Source: Ligilactobacillus salitolerans
GTDB lineage: Bacteria > Bacillota > Bacilli > Lactobacillales > Lactobacillaceae
Length of the DNA: 64,000 nt
Reading direction: 5' to 3'
NCBI RefSeq assembly: GCF_003864415.1
Contig: NZ_BFFP01000004.1
Span: forward strand, 1 to 64,000
Made by a program: the position numbers and the translations under genes
Part shown: piece after piece, positions 55,625 through 64,000 of the stretch
Layout: each line of letters begins with the position of its first letter
How positions within the stretch are numbered: position 1 is the first letter of the stretch
Notes under the pieces: model-generated
What the model saw: the letters and a program-made list of their open reading frames with translations, nothing else
What the model was told of the DNA's origin: nothing
Databases searched by the model: none

Positions 55625-56302
55625 CTAAAATCCTCCCGCCTTTACAAATAGCTTTGGCCGAATTGTTTTTAGTTCTTCGATTTTTGTTAACGCCAAAGCA
55701 TGCAAATCATTAACAAATAAAGCACCTGTCTGGTCCATTTGCTGGATCTTCTGGTCTTCATTTACAATTGCAACCAAGTCAGCGATCCTAAGCTGCTGGG
55801 CTTTCTTAATGTTACCAGCGAGTACTGCGCGGGTATTATTTTCATACCCAGCACATAGCGTACCATGCACCGTGCCCATCACAAAAATACTTCCAGTCGC
55901 CCGTAAAATTCCGCCTTGATGCAAATTGCCTAGAAAGAGCAGATCTCCATGGAACAACTTATCCTGCCCGTTGCGAATAATATCCCCGTTGACATGCAGT
56001 GTAGTACTATCAACGATCTCTTGTGCTTCTTGCCGATCGATGACAGAACTTTGAATTTTATGAATATTGAAACGGGGATAATCAGCAAAAATATTCTCTA
56101 ATTCTTGCTTTTGTTCAGCTGTATACAGAACTGACTCTGTATTGATGTCAAAAGAATATTTTTGGGTCCGATCTGAACTTTCATCATTGTGCAGTCTCTT
56201 CATGAGTTCAGACAGTTCTGCTTTAATATCTGCAAAACTTGCACCTGGATTTAAAATCAGCTCATAACCGCTTTTATGTCCCTTTAAAACAACTGCCTGC
56301 AT
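55625..56302 (-). CDS. minC: Septum site-determining protein MinC
   Basis: MinC is the FtsZ polymerisation inhibitor. The 225-residue product has a variable N-terminal domain and a C-terminal beta-helix domain, with GDLLFLGNLHQGGILRATGSIFVMG (about 118-143) and GTLCAGYENNTRAVLAG. It lies between mreD and minD with very short spacing, so coexpression with mreCD is likely. Confidence 0.95.
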   Translation of the reverse strand: MQAVVLKGHKSGYELILNPGASFADIKAELSELMKRLHNDESSDRTQKYSFDINTESVLYTAEQKQELENIFADYPRFNIHKIQSSVIDRQEAQEIVDSTTLHVNGDIIRNGQDKLFHGDLLFLGNLHQGGILRATGSIFVMGTVHGTLCAGYENNTRAVLAGNIKKAQQLRIADLVAIVNEDQKIQQMDQTGALFVNDLHALALTKIEELKTIRPKLFVKAGGF

Positions 56303-56317
56303 TCCTCCTACACATCC

Positions 56318-56830
56318 TTACCTAAAAATTTCAAAAAATCGTTTCAAAGGCCAGTACAAAAGTACATAACTGGCAAGATTAAAGGCCAAAGTTGGTCCCA
56401 GAGTCCGACCGATAAAGGTCACGATAGAAACCGAAGTAAAACCGATCAGCACATTGACCCAATAAAATAAAGCCGTTAAAACCGTTACATCTATTAAATA
56501 TATTAATAATACCACAATAAACGAAGGTTTAAAAAACGTTAAAATATTTCGAGTCAGGTAAACCATAAATGGTAAGAGCAAGGTAAAGATACCTAACACC
56601 CCGGTAAAATAGAGATCGAACATCAATCCAGCTAAAGCAGCCCAGAGTAATAAATGTTCCACTTCACCATAGCAGATCGCAAGCACTAACCATAACAGGA
56701 TCAAGCGGCTTTCAACCGCTCTGGTTGGAGAAAAAAAGGAGGACGCGAAAATTTGACTGACAGACCCGTCCAAAAATAAAAATAAAAAGGTCCCAATCGG
56801 AAAAAAGTATCTCATTTTTGAAATTCTCAT
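56318..56830 (-). CDS. mreD: Rod shape-determining protein MreD
   Basis: MreD is a polytopic partner of MreC in lateral wall synthesis. The 170-residue product has about five membrane segments and is otherwise poorly conserved, as is typical. The assignment rests on length, topology and its position between mreC and minC, each spaced by about 12-15 bases. Confidence 0.92.
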   Translation of the reverse strand: MRISKMRYFFPIGTFLFLFLDGSVSQIFASSFFSPTRAVESRLILLWLVLAICYGEVEHLLLWAALAGLMFDLYFTGVLGIFTLLLPFMVYLTRNILTFFKPSFIVVLLIYLIDVTVLTALFYWVNVLIGFTSVSIVTFIGRTLGPTLAFNLASYVLLYWPLKRFFEIFR

Positions 56831-56842
56831 TTCGCAAAACTC

Positions 56843-57694
56843 CTATTCCACTCTGCGAGCCACAGTCACAACATCTAAATCATTAAAGTCAGCAGCCGGT
56901 TTAATATAAATTCTCGCCGGCATCCCTTCATCGTTATCAACGACGCGCACAACTTTTCCGACTAGCAGTCCTTGCGGAGTTATCCCGCCCATTCCAGATG
57001 TGATGACCTTTGTTTTCTTAGCAACTTTTACTTTGCTAGTAGTCTGGCCCATAATTAATTGGTTTTTTTCAGCACTATAGCCTGTGATCAAACCATTGAC
57101 AACCGTCCCATCAGAGGTCGTCAAGCGCACGGCAAACCTATTAGCAGAATCATTAGTTGTCGAAAGCAATTCTACTTTACTATTTGTTTGATTGACCTCG
57201 GTCACTCGACCTGCTAACCCGCGTCGGGAAAGAACCGAGTCGTTTTTCTTGACCCCAGCCGCAGCTCCTTTATTGATTACGATTTGATTTTGCCAAGAAG
57301 ACGGAGTCCGGGTCAAAACTGAAGCATTGATCTTGTTATATGCAGTCAGCGTCTGATTCAGCTTCATCTGCTGCTTAAGATGCTTATTTTCCTGCTTCAA
57401 TGTCTGATTTTCTACCTTTTGCGAAGCAATGGTATCAACTTCTTTTTTCAACTTGCTATTTTCAGTATAAGTATTGTACAAGTCCTCAATCGATGCAGCA
57501 GCATTGCCCACACCTTTTACGGGGCCGCCAACGATTCGATCAACGATCCCTCCTGCTTCATTGCCAATTTTTTGCAAAAATAAAGGTGCATTGCGATTGT
57601 TACGTACACTGATCGAAAGTGCGATCAACAAAAAACCGACGATCAAGACGATCATGGTGATCACTAATCTTTTATTAAATGAGAATTTTTGCAC
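56843..57694 (-). CDS. mreC: Rod shape-determining protein MreC
   Basis: MreC is a bitopic scaffold of the elongasome. The 283-residue product has one membrane segment (about 9-28), a coiled coil (about 65-110) and the extracellular beta domains, including VLSRRGLAGRVTEV and TSGMGGITPQGLLVG. The start is GTG at 57694, seven bases after GAGGAGG. A terminator hairpin separates it from mreB upstream. Confidence 0.95.
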   Translation of the reverse strand: MQKFSFNKRLVITMIVLIVGFLLIALSISVRNNRNAPLFLQKIGNEAGGIVDRIVGGPVKGVGNAAASIEDLYNTYTENSKLKKEVDTIASQKVENQTLKQENKHLKQQMKLNQTLTAYNKINASVLTRTPSSWQNQIVINKGAAAGVKKNDSVLSRRGLAGRVTEVNQTNSKVELLSTTNDSANRFAVRLTTSDGTVVNGLITGYSAEKNQLIMGQTTSKVKVAKKTKVITSGMGGITPQGLLVGKVVRVVDNDEGMPARIYIKPAADFNDLDVVTVARRVE

Positions 57695-57776
57695 ACTTCG
57701 GCCTCCTCATAATCACTTCATGAACTAGCAAAACACGCGTTGTTAAATTAAACTCTCTTGCACATGATCGATTGCA

Positions 57777-57814
57777 TAAAAATTAAGAGGCTGGAGAAAA
57801 CTGCTCCAACCTCC
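57777..57814 (-). terminator. Terminator between mreB and mreC
   Basis: On the minus strand GAGGTTGGAG pairs with CTCCAGCCTC (one G-U) around a seven-base loop, followed by TTAATTTTT. It lies just past the mreB stop, so mreB and mreCD-minCD may be unequally expressed. Confidence 0.75.
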
Positions 57815-57834
57815 AAACAACGTTTTACGCTAAT

Positions 57835-58839
57835 TTAGTTTTTTTTCATAACATCGATGCTCTTCAAAGATTCACCGGTACCAATGGCAACACAGTCTAA
57901 CGGCTCGGAAGCCACAAAAACCGGCACCTTGGTTGCATCAGAAATCACTTCTGGCAAGTGGCGCAATAAAGCTCCGCCGCCCGTCAAAACGATCCCATGA
58001 TCGATCACATCAGCAGCAATTTCAGGTGAAGTTTCTTCCAATGTTTCTTTGATCGCTGTGATAATTTCTTGGATGACTTCCTGAATTGCCTCAGCCACAG
58101 CTTTAGCTTCAATCTCAATTGTTTTAGGCAAGCCGGTAACTAAGTCACGGCCGCGAATTGTCTGCGAATCCAGATCTTTAGCTGCTTCAACTGATGCAGA
58201 TGCAACATCGATCTTAAGCTGTTCAGCCGTACGTTCACCAATCAAGAGATTGTAGTTTTTCCGGACAAAGTAGACGATTGCTTCATCAAGCCGATCACCA
58301 GCCATGCGGATCGAACGGCTAGAAACGATCCCGCCCAGTGAAATTGTCGCAACATCAGTAGTACCGCCACCGATATCAACGACCATGCTTCCTGTTGGAT
58401 CCATCACAGGCAGCCCTGCACCGATCGCAGCAGCGAATGGCTCTTCGATCACGTAGGCATCCTTTGCGCCAGCGACACGTGTTGCATCGATCACTGCACG
58501 CTTTTCAACTTCTGTAACACCGCTTGGGACACAAACCATCACGTAAGGACGGCCGCCGCGTTTACCCAGGGCTTTTTCAATGTAATATTTCATCATCGCT
58601 GCAGTTGTATCGTAATCAGCGATCACACCGTCTTTCATTGGACGAATCGCAACTATACTAGCAGGCGTCCGCCCAATCATGTCACGTGCTTCCGAACCAA
58701 CTGAAACAATTTCGCCGGATTTTGTGTTCTTCGCTACAACTGACGGTTCACGCAATACGATCCCTTTGCCTTCAGCATAAACGATCGTATTAGCAGTTCC
58801 GAGGTCGATCCCGATATTTTTTGTTCCCATTCCGAACAC
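57835..58839 (-). CDS. mreB: Rod shape-determining actin homologue MreB
   Basis: MreB is the actin-like filament that organises lateral wall synthesis. The N-terminal [13 protein letters not shown], central [14 protein letters not shown] and C-terminal [13 protein letters not shown] actin-fold motifs are intact. I chose GTG at 58839, which gives the standard [13 protein letters not shown] start and sits just past GGGATGG; the in-frame GTG six codons upstream overlaps that site. The product is 334 residues. A perfect TATAAT promoter lies in the gap to csp. Confidence 0.97.
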   Translation of the reverse strand: MFGMGTKNIGIDLGTANTIVYAEGKGIVLREPSVVAKNTKSGEIVSVGSEARDMIGRTPASIVAIRPMKDGVIADYDTTAAMMKYYIEKALGKRGGRPYVMVCVPSGVTEVEKRAVIDATRVAGAKDAYVIEEPFAAAIGAGLPVMDPTGSMVVDIGGGTTDVATISLGGIVSSRSIRMAGDRLDEAIVYFVRKNYNLLIGERTAEQLKIDVASASVEAAKDLDSQTIRGRDLVTGLPKTIEIEAKAVAEAIQEVIQEIITAIKETLEETSPEIAADVIDHGIVLTGGGALLRHLPEVISDATKVPVFVASEPLDCVAIGTGESLKSIDVMKKN

Positions 58840-58896
58840 TGTCTTCCATCCCTTCACAATTCAATTTATAGTTAATTTTTTTCGGATAATACTAAA

Positions 58897-58905
58897 ATTA
58901 TAACA
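58897..58905 (-). promoter_or_regulatory. Probable mreB promoter (extended -10)
   Basis: On the minus strand TGTGT-TATAAT with a perfect TATAAT (58902-58897) lies about 60 bases before the mreB start. Confidence 0.55.
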
Positions 58906-58956
58906 CAGGCGCTGAATAAACTTAGTAAGACTTTCTTAAGAAAAAATCAAATCAGC

Positions 58957-59169
58957 TCAGCGGTCGGATAAAATCCGTACGTCACACGCTTGCGGCCCTC
59001 TGATCCCTTCGACAGAAACAAAACTTACCTCTTGTCCAGCTTCTAACACTTTATATCCTGGAGTCAGGATCGCAGAAAAATGAACAAAGAAATCTTCTCC
59101 GCCATCGTCGGGGATAATAAAACCGTAGCCTTTATCTTTATTAAATGAACGAACTTTTCCCGTTAACAT
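58957..59169 (-). CDS. Cold-shock domain protein
   Basis: This is a single cold-shock domain of 70 residues that binds single-stranded RNA and DNA. RNP1 is KGYGFI and RNP2 DFFVHF. The usual KWFN before RNP1 reads RSFN, so the conserved surface Trp is missing; the rest is normal, so nucleic-acid binding should persist with altered specificity. A short leader (about 35 bases) from a TTGTGG/TAAACT promoter argues against the long cold-inducible leader of E. coli cspA. Confidence 0.93.
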   Translation of the reverse strand: MLTGKVRSFNKDKGYGFIIPDDGGEDFFVHFSAILTPGYKVLEAGQEVSFVSVEGIRGPQACDVRILSDR

Positions 59170-59201
59170 TTTGTATTCCTTTCAATACTTGTACTTTTGC
59201 A

Positions 59202-59230
59202 AGTTTACCACATTTTATAACCTTCCACAA
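59202..59230 (-). promoter_or_regulatory. Probable cold-shock gene promoter
   Basis: On the minus strand TTGTGG (59230-59225), 17 bases, TAAACT (59207-59202). The start codon is 33 bases downstream. Confidence 0.5.
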
Positions 59231-59285
59231 CATTTGGTGAGTTAGAACTAAAGTCATTAGTTTTGCTTTACCAAGATTTAAGCAG

Positions 59286-59325
59286 ACAAAAGCCCCGGTT
59301 GTTGGTCGAACAATCGGAGCTTTTG
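59286..59325. terminator. radC terminator
   Basis: AAAAGCTCCGATTGTT pairs with AACAACCGGGGCTTTT (two mismatched positions) around a five-base loop. It lies between radC and the cold-shock gene and is roughly symmetrical, so it may act in both directions. Confidence 0.8.
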
Positions 59326-59361
59326 ATCAATCTTTTAAGTTTTACGAGTGTTAATGCCCGT

Positions 59362-60036
59362 TTAAGCGATGATCTCCTCTTCACGCATGCTTAAGTAAGC
59401 AGTATCCCCCACGATGATATGGTCCAATAACGTGATCCCGATCATTTCGCCGCAAGAAACCAGCCGCTTGGTTAAAGCAATATCATTTTGCGAGGGGGTC
59501 ACATTACCGCTTGGATGATTATGCACGACCATAAAACGAGCTGCGCTGCATTTGACTGCTTCCTTAAAAATCTCTCGTGGATGGACCGTGGCAGAATTAA
59601 GTGTTCCTTTAAAAATATTTTTTTGCAGCATCACTTGGTTCTTAGTGTCTAAATAGATTCCCACTAAAAGTTCTTGTTTGGCAGAACCGTACATCTTAGA
59701 CATATATTCGCCAATTTTTTTGCTAGAATAGACCGTTCCTAAAGGCAAACAAGGACGCCGTTCAAAACGCTGTGAAAATTCACTTAAGACTTCAAAAAAC
59801 CATTGCTTGTTTTCTCCCGGCAGCAGCTGACGAAACTCAGCTTCAGTGAGATACTGCATTTGTTTGAGATCTTCATATTCACTAAAAAAATTCCCAGTGA
59901 TCTTAGCAGCGTCCCTTTTTGAAAAAGCACTGCAGCAAACACAATACAATAATTCCCTGTCGGTCAAATCTTGCGGTCCATATTCTTTGATCTGTTCCGT
60001 TAAATAATCTAAATCTAGGGCATTGATCAATGTCAT
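59362..60036 (-). CDS. radC: RadC/YsxA family JAMM-domain protein
   Basis: RadC-family proteins (UPF0758) have a JAMM metalloprotease-like domain; in streptococci radC is a late-competence gene but is not required for repair or transformation. The C-terminal domain has HNHPSGNVTPSQND, the zinc ligands of the JAMM motif. The start is ATG 60036, eight bases after GAGGAG, giving 224 residues. The TGCGTATA octamer 21 bases before the start resembles the one before comEA, so coregulation with DNA uptake is possible. Confidence 0.92.
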   Translation of the reverse strand: MTLINALDLDYLTEQIKEYGPQDLTDRELLYCVCCSAFSKRDAAKITGNFFSEYEDLKQMQYLTEAEFRQLLPGENKQWFFEVLSEFSQRFERRPCLPLGTVYSSKKIGEYMSKMYGSAKQELLVGIYLDTKNQVMLQKNIFKGTLNSATVHPREIFKEAVKCSAARFMVVHNHPSGNVTPSQNDIALTKRLVSCGEMIGITLLDHIIVGDTAYLSMREEEIIA

Positions 60037-60057
60037 TTTTATCACTCCTCTTTTATA

Positions 60058-60065
60058 TATACGCA
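60058..60065 (-). promoter_or_regulatory. Candidate competence (ComX/SigH-type) box before radC
   Basis: TGCGTATA on the minus strand lies 21 bases before the radC ATG and after CTCTTTT. The same layout (CTCTTTT-T-GCGTAT-n-TAT) occurs before comEA. The octamer is also the centre of a CTCTTTT...AAAAGAG inverted repeat. ComX-box identity is inference. Confidence 0.4.
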
Positions 60066-60083
60066 AAAGAGAAGCAATTCTTT

Positions 60084-60734
60084 TTAATAAAAAATATTTT
60101 TTATTTCATTTAAATCTTGAAAGATCCCCACGCAATTAGCTTGGTCATAATCAGTTGGCCCGATCAGATCAGGAACCATGGCGACCGGCAAAACAGCCCG
60201 GTTAGCGGCGACGATCCCATTATGAGAATCCTCGATCACCAAAGTTTGTTCTTTAACGGGCTGACCGCTCTTTTCCCATGCCTGCAAGAAAATTTCCGGC
60301 GAAGGCTTGGCCTGGCTCACATCATCGGCGGAAATTATTCGAGCAAAGCCGAGTTCTTGGTGTGCATTTTGCAAATAGTGATCTATTTGCTGACGGTCAT
60401 TACTAGAAGCCAAAACATATGGGACCTGATGCTCCTGTAGATACGCGGACAAAGCAAGAAAACCTGGTTTGAGCTCCATCTTTCCCTGCGCTACCAAAGT
60501 ATCGATCAAACCGAAGCTGCGTTCCATAAAGGCAGAGATCAGTCCAGCATCGCCAAAATCTGCGGTCATCGCCTGCATCATATACTCATTACCGGCACCG
60601 ATGAATCTGCGGTAGTAGTCTAATGAATAGCTCATTTTTAATTCATCGGCCGCCATTTTATTAGCTGTAAAATACAGTTTTTCGGAGTCAAAAACAACTC
60701 CATCCATATCAAAGATCACTAATTTAGGTTCCAC
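60084..60734 (-). CDS. HAD-superfamily phosphatase (beta-phosphoglucomutase-like)
   Basis: The 216-residue product has the four HAD motifs: FDMDGVVFDSE (nucleophile Asp), LASSNDR (motif II), QAKPSPEIFLQ (Lys, motif III) and VIEDSHNGIVAA (motif IV). A helical C1 cap follows the first motif. This is the beta-phosphoglucomutase/GPH subfamily; the substrate cannot be named. The GTG start follows AAGGAG. It lies between folC and radC. Confidence 0.9.
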   Translation of the reverse strand: MEPKLVIFDMDGVVFDSEKLYFTANKMAADELKMSYSLDYYRRFIGAGNEYMMQAMTADFGDAGLISAFMERSFGLIDTLVAQGKMELKPGFLALSAYLQEHQVPYVLASSNDRQQIDHYLQNAHQELGFARIISADDVSQAKPSPEIFLQAWEKSGQPVKEQTLVIEDSHNGIVAANRAVLPVAMVPDLIGPTDYDQANCVGIFQDLNEIKNIFY

Positions 60735-60772
60735 ATCAATTCTCCTTATCTCATCTAGATCCTAGCTTGGGT

Positions 60773-62083
60773 TTATTGAAAATACTGGCGAACCTCTGCC
60801 GCAAAATACAATGAGCCAGAGATCAAAAGCAGATCTTCGGCAGACATCTCCGACAAAGCTGCACCCAAAGCTTCATTCCATTTGTCGATCACCTGTAATT
60901 CAGGATACTTGGCAGAAAGTTCATCCAAAGGAAAACTGTCTCTTGGAGCATTAAATGACGTTAAAATCAACGTCACATTAGGCAGCTTTTGCATGATTTG
61001 AATCATCTGCTCGTATTGCTTATCCTGTAAGATCGCAAGTATCAAATAAACATGCGCCTGGGAAAATTTTTCCCTTAGTGTTTGCGCTAACTGTTGGATC
61101 GCCGCCGGATTATGGGCACCATCAATGACGATCAAAGGTTCTGAGTTGATTTTCTCAAATCTCGCTGGCCAGACAGTTTTCTCCAATACTTTGGCAGTTT
61201 GCCCCAAGTTAACCGTCCGCTTAATTTTTTGCATCAAAACAGCAAAACTGGTCAAAGCCACGGCAGCATTGTCCCTTTGGTATGCCCCAACCAAGCTGAC
61301 CTTAACATCTTTGATCGTCTTAGTTTTAAAGCGGTAGTCAAACACTTCACCCCAGAAGTTTCTGCTTAATTTAGGTTTGGTAAAAAATTCTTGTCCAAGC
61401 AAATACAAGTCAGCGCCGTTTTCTTGACTTTTTTGCCGAATGACATTTAAAGCGCCGTCTGGCAAATGACCGCAAACCACTGGGATCTTGTCCTTAATAA
61501 TTCCAGCTTTATGAGCAGCGATCTCTTCTATTGTGTTTCCCAAGAGCTGCATGTGGTCTAAGCCAACACTAGTAATAACTGACAGGAGCGGAGTAATAAT
61601 ATTGGTCGAATCGTTTAAACCGCCGATCCCGACTTCGACGAGTACAAAATCTGGAGTATGCCGGCTAAAATAAAGCAGCATCATCGCAGTCACAACTTCA
61701 AATTCCGTTGGCCCGCCTCCAAAATCAGCAAACTCACGGTCTACTTGGGCAATTAGCGGAACCAGTTCAACCACCAGCTCCGTGATCTCATCGTCACTGA
61801 TCATCTGACCATTGACTGAGATCCGCTCGTTAAACTTAACGATAAAAGGCGAAGTAAAAGTTCCAACCTGATAACCCTCCGCCATCAACAAGTCGCGCAA
61901 AAAAGCCGTGACTGAACCTTTCCCATTTGTTCCGGTAATGTGAACAAAAGACAGCTTTTTTTCAGGTTCACCAAGTAATTCAGCTAAGCGGCGCATCCGT
62001 TTCAAGGTCGGAGCTTTGGCAAACTTACGCCGGCCATGAACAAAAGCTAATGCTTCTGAGTAATTTCTTATTTTTTCTTGCAT
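60773..62083 (-). CDS. folC: Folylpolyglutamate synthase / dihydrofolate synthase
   Basis: FolC adds glutamate residues to folates (and to dihydropteroate in the bifunctional form). The Mur-ligase-type P-loop ITGTNGKGSVTAF and the downstream VIDGAHNPAAI are clear; the length of 436 is normal. It is just upstream of the HAD gene and downstream of valS, the common valS-folC order of lactobacilli. Whether it also has dihydrofolate synthase activity cannot be read from sequence alone. Confidence 0.95.
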   Translation of the reverse strand: MQEKIRNYSEALAFVHGRRKFAKAPTLKRMRRLAELLGEPEKKLSFVHITGTNGKGSVTAFLRDLLMAEGYQVGTFTSPFIVKFNERISVNGQMISDDEITELVVELVPLIAQVDREFADFGGGPTEFEVVTAMMLLYFSRHTPDFVLVEVGIGGLNDSTNIITPLLSVITSVGLDHMQLLGNTIEEIAAHKAGIIKDKIPVVCGHLPDGALNVIRQKSQENGADLYLLGQEFFTKPKLSRNFWGEVFDYRFKTKTIKDVKVSLVGAYQRDNAAVALTSFAVLMQKIKRTVNLGQTAKVLEKTVWPARFEKINSEPLIVIDGAHNPAAIQQLAQTLREKFSQAHVYLILAILQDKQYEQMIQIMQKLPNVTLILTSFNAPRDSFPLDELSAKYPELQVIDKWNEALGAALSEMSAEDLLLISGSLYFAAEVRQYFQ

Positions 62084-62121
62084 CTATTCACAAAACCTCA
62101 TATTTTTGCTTGTTGCATGAA

Positions 62122-62161
62122 TTTAAAAAACAAGAAAAGCACGACTGCTTTTCTTGTTTTT
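62122..62161 (-). terminator. valS terminator
   Basis: A perfect 12-bp stem ACAAGAAAAGCA/TGCTTTTCTTGT (62130-62141 and 62146-62157) is followed on the minus strand by six T, a few bases past the valS stop. It separates valS from folC. Confidence 0.92.
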
Positions 62162-62165
62162 GAAC

Positions 62166-64000
62166 TTACAGTTCTTTTTTGACTTCTGCAATTCGTGTCT
62201 GAGTAGCAGTTAGTTTTTCCCGGTAGGCAGCCAATTTTTCATTTTCCTTTGCGATCACGGCTTCGGGCGCATGAGCCACAAACCCCTGATTGCTGAGCTT
62301 CTTCTCACCCCGCGCTACTTCGGCGGTCAATTTTTCTTCTTCCTTGGTTAATCTTTGTACTTCTTGGTTTAAATCAACCAACCCAGCTAATGGAATATAA
62401 ACTTCTGCACCAGTTATCACAGCTGTCATAGCTAATGTCGGCGCATCAAGGTCAGGCGCGATCTCCAGTTTTTCCGGGTGGCAGAACCGTTCGATGTAAT
62501 CCTGATTAGCTTGAAAGATCTGCTTGGTTTCTGGGATCGTTGTTTTGATTGAAATATCGATCGGAGAAGAAAGAGGAGCATTGGCATCCGCACGAATGTT
62601 GCGGACAGCTTTGATCAATTCGATCAAATTCTCCATTCCTTTTTCTGCAGCCTGATCATTGAATGCATCTTGCTCAGTTGGGTAAGCAGCTGTGACCAAT
62701 GACTGGCCGTCATGCGGCATAGCTAACCAGATTTCTTCTGTAACAAAAGGCATGATCGGGTGCAGTAAACGCAAGGTCTGATCTAAGACATAGCAAAGGA
62801 TATTTTGCGTGTTTTGCTTGCGAGACTGATCTTTACCATAGAAATCTTCCTTGGCCATTTCAATATACCAATCGCATAAATCATTCCAAATAAAGTTATA
62901 CAAGGCACGGCCAGCTTCACCGAATTCGAAGGAATCAAAGAGCCGAGTCACTTCACCAATAGTGCTGTTCAACCGGCTTAAGATCCATTTGTCGGCTAAC
63001 TGCCACTCTTTTTTCTCAGGCAGTTCGGGTTTGATGCCCTCATCAAAGTTCATAATGGCAAAACGACTGGCATTCCAGATCTTATTGATGAAATTCCAAG
63101 CAGAATCCATCTTTTTATATGAGAAACGAACGTCTTGCCCTGGTGTCGAGCCTGTAGCTAAGAACCAGCGCAGTGCATCAGCGCCATATTTTTCAATGAC
63201 GTCCATTGGATCGATCCCATTGCCTAAAGATTTGCTCATCTTTCTGCCAGATTCATCTCTGATCAAGCCATGGATCAAAACATTCTGGAATGGCCTTCTG
63301 CCAGTAAATTCCTTACTCTGGAAAATCATCCTTGAAACCCAGAAGAAGATGATATCATAGCCGGTCACTAAGGTATTTGTTGGGAAATAACGTTTAAAAT
63401 CAGGTGCTTCTTCATTTGGCCAGCCCATCGTTGAAAATGGCCAAAGAGCACTTGAAAACCATGTATCCAAGACATCAGGATCTTGTTCCCAGTTCTCAAT
63501 ATCTGACGGTGCTTCTTCGCCAACATAGATCTCGCCTGTTTCTTTATGGTACCAGGCCGGGATCTGATGGCCCCACCACAGCTGACGGGAGATCACCCAA
63601 TCATGAACATTCTCCATCCATTGAGTAAAGGTGTTCTCAAAGCGGCCAGGCACAAAGTTGACCCGATCTTCAGTTTCCTGATTCTTCAAGGCAGCTTCTG
63701 CTAATGGTTTCATCTTGACGAACCACTGGGTCGAAAGACGTGCTTCGACTTGAACCCCGGTCCGTTCTGAGTGACCAACACTGTGGACGATCGGCTCTTT
63801 AGACAGGAGGTAGCCCTGTTCTTCCAAATCTGCCACAATTGCTTCGCGCGCTTCGAAACGATCCATCCCAGCATATTTGCCGGCTTTCTCGTTCATCGTA
63901 GCATCATCATTCATAGTGTTGATCCGTTCTAAGTTATGGCGATTGCCAACTTCAAAGTCATTAGGGTCATGGGCAGGTGTGATTTTAACCATCCCAGTCC
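62166..64000 (-). CDS. valS: Valyl-tRNA synthetase, partial (5' end beyond window)
   Basis: The visible part holds the C-terminal two thirds of ValRS: the end of the CP1 editing domain, then the KMSKS loop [10 protein letters not shown]. The anticodon-binding helices follow, and a C-terminal coiled coil ([23 protein letters not shown]) typical of ValRS. The frame is open to the right edge; the HIGH motif and start codon lie outside. The methionine near 63992 is internal. Confidence 0.97.
   Translation of the reverse strand, partial: TGMVKITPAHDPNDFEVGNRHNLERINTMNDDATMNEKAGKYAGMDRFEAREAIVADLEEQGYLLSKEPIVHSVGHSERTGVQVEARLSTQWFVKMKPLAEAALKNQETEDRVNFVPGRFENTFTQWMENVHDWVISRQLWWGHQIPAWYHKETGEIYVGEEAPSDIENWEQDPDVLDTWFSSALWPFSTMGWPNEEAPDFKRYFPTNTLVTGYDIIFFWVSRMIFQSKEFTGRRPFQNVLIHGLIRDESGRKMSKSLGNGIDPMDVIEKYGADALRWFLATGSTPGQDVRFSYKKMDSAWNFINKIWNASRFAIMNFDEGIKPELPEKKEWQLADKWILSRLNSTIGEVTRLFDSFEFGEAGRALYNFIWNDLCDWYIEMAKEDFYGKDQSRKQNTQNILCYVLDQTLRLLHPIMPFVTEEIWLAMPHDGQSLVTAAYPTEQDAFNDQAAEKGMENLIELIKAVRNIRADANAPLSSPIDISIKTTIPETKQIFQANQDYIERFCHPEKLEIAPDLDAPTLAMTAVITGAEVYIPLAGLVDLNQEVQRLTKEEEKLTAEVARGEKKLSNQGFVAHAPEAVIAKENEKLAAYREKLTATQTRIAEVKKEL

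Overview
The window is a stretch of core chromosome from a low-GC Gram-positive bacterium, almost certainly a member of the Lactobacillaceae. Three things point there: family-restricted small genes (rpoY, DUF1831, DUF3397, DUF4044, YlaN, YlbG, UPF0223), Bacillus/Lactobacillus-type gene order in every block (comEA-EB-EC-holA/rpsT; ylaN-ftsW-pyc-ylbG-rsmD-coaD-sepM; iscS-DUF1831-mnmA; mraZ to divIVA-ileS; mreBCD-minCD), and strong AGGAGG ribosome binding sites. The genus cannot be fixed from the sequence alone. I see no prophage, insertion sequence, CRISPR array, rRNA or tRNA gene. Nearly all genes are on the minus strand; only rpsT, def, rpoY-rnjA-lipid kinase and one 40-residue protein are on the plus strand.

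Layout. 0.2-4.6 kb: pnp, rpsO with a structured leader, rpsT and holA. 4.6-8.3 kb: the DNA-uptake genes comEC, comEB and comEA. 8.3-15.8 kb: ylaN-ftsW-pyc-ylbG-rsmD-coaD-sepM, read as one minus-strand operon. 16.1-20.1 kb: typA, then an operon of a degenerate lactate-dehydrogenase homologue, a UPF0223 gene and suhB. 20.3-24.7 kb: plus-strand def, and rpoY-rnjA followed by a lipid kinase. 24.7-28.6 kb: phosphatase-TPR-recD2. 28.7-34.3 kb: dapF-nudF-small membrane protein-mtnN-iscS-DUF1831, and mnmA with its own promoter. 34.5-51.2 kb: the division and cell-wall (dcw) cluster mraZ-rsmH-ftsL-pbp-mraY-murD-murG-divIB-ftsA-ftsZ-sepF-yggT-ylmH-divIVA, ending in T-box-controlled ileS. 51.4-54.6 kb: DUF3397, a divergent DUF4044 microprotein, an alpha/beta hydrolase and cardiolipin synthase. 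54.8-64 kb: mreB, mreCD-minCD, a cold-shock protein, radC, a HAD phosphatase, folC and the 3' part of valS.

The genes form a growth and division programme: septum assembly, septal and lateral wall synthesis (FtsW/PBP/Mur, MreBCD), division-site placement (MinCD, DivIVA), translation and RNA turnover, plus a DNA-uptake module.

Most of the coding content is ordinary. The points worth a second look are mainly regulatory: six GTG boxes at about 10-bp spacing over the mraZ promoter; a near-identical octamer (TGCGTATC/TGCGTATA) preceded by a T-rich run just upstream of comEA and radC, which may be a competence-sigma element; an apparent ACG start for comEC; a three-way-junction leader before rpsO; and an LDH-fold protein that has lost its catalytic residues.
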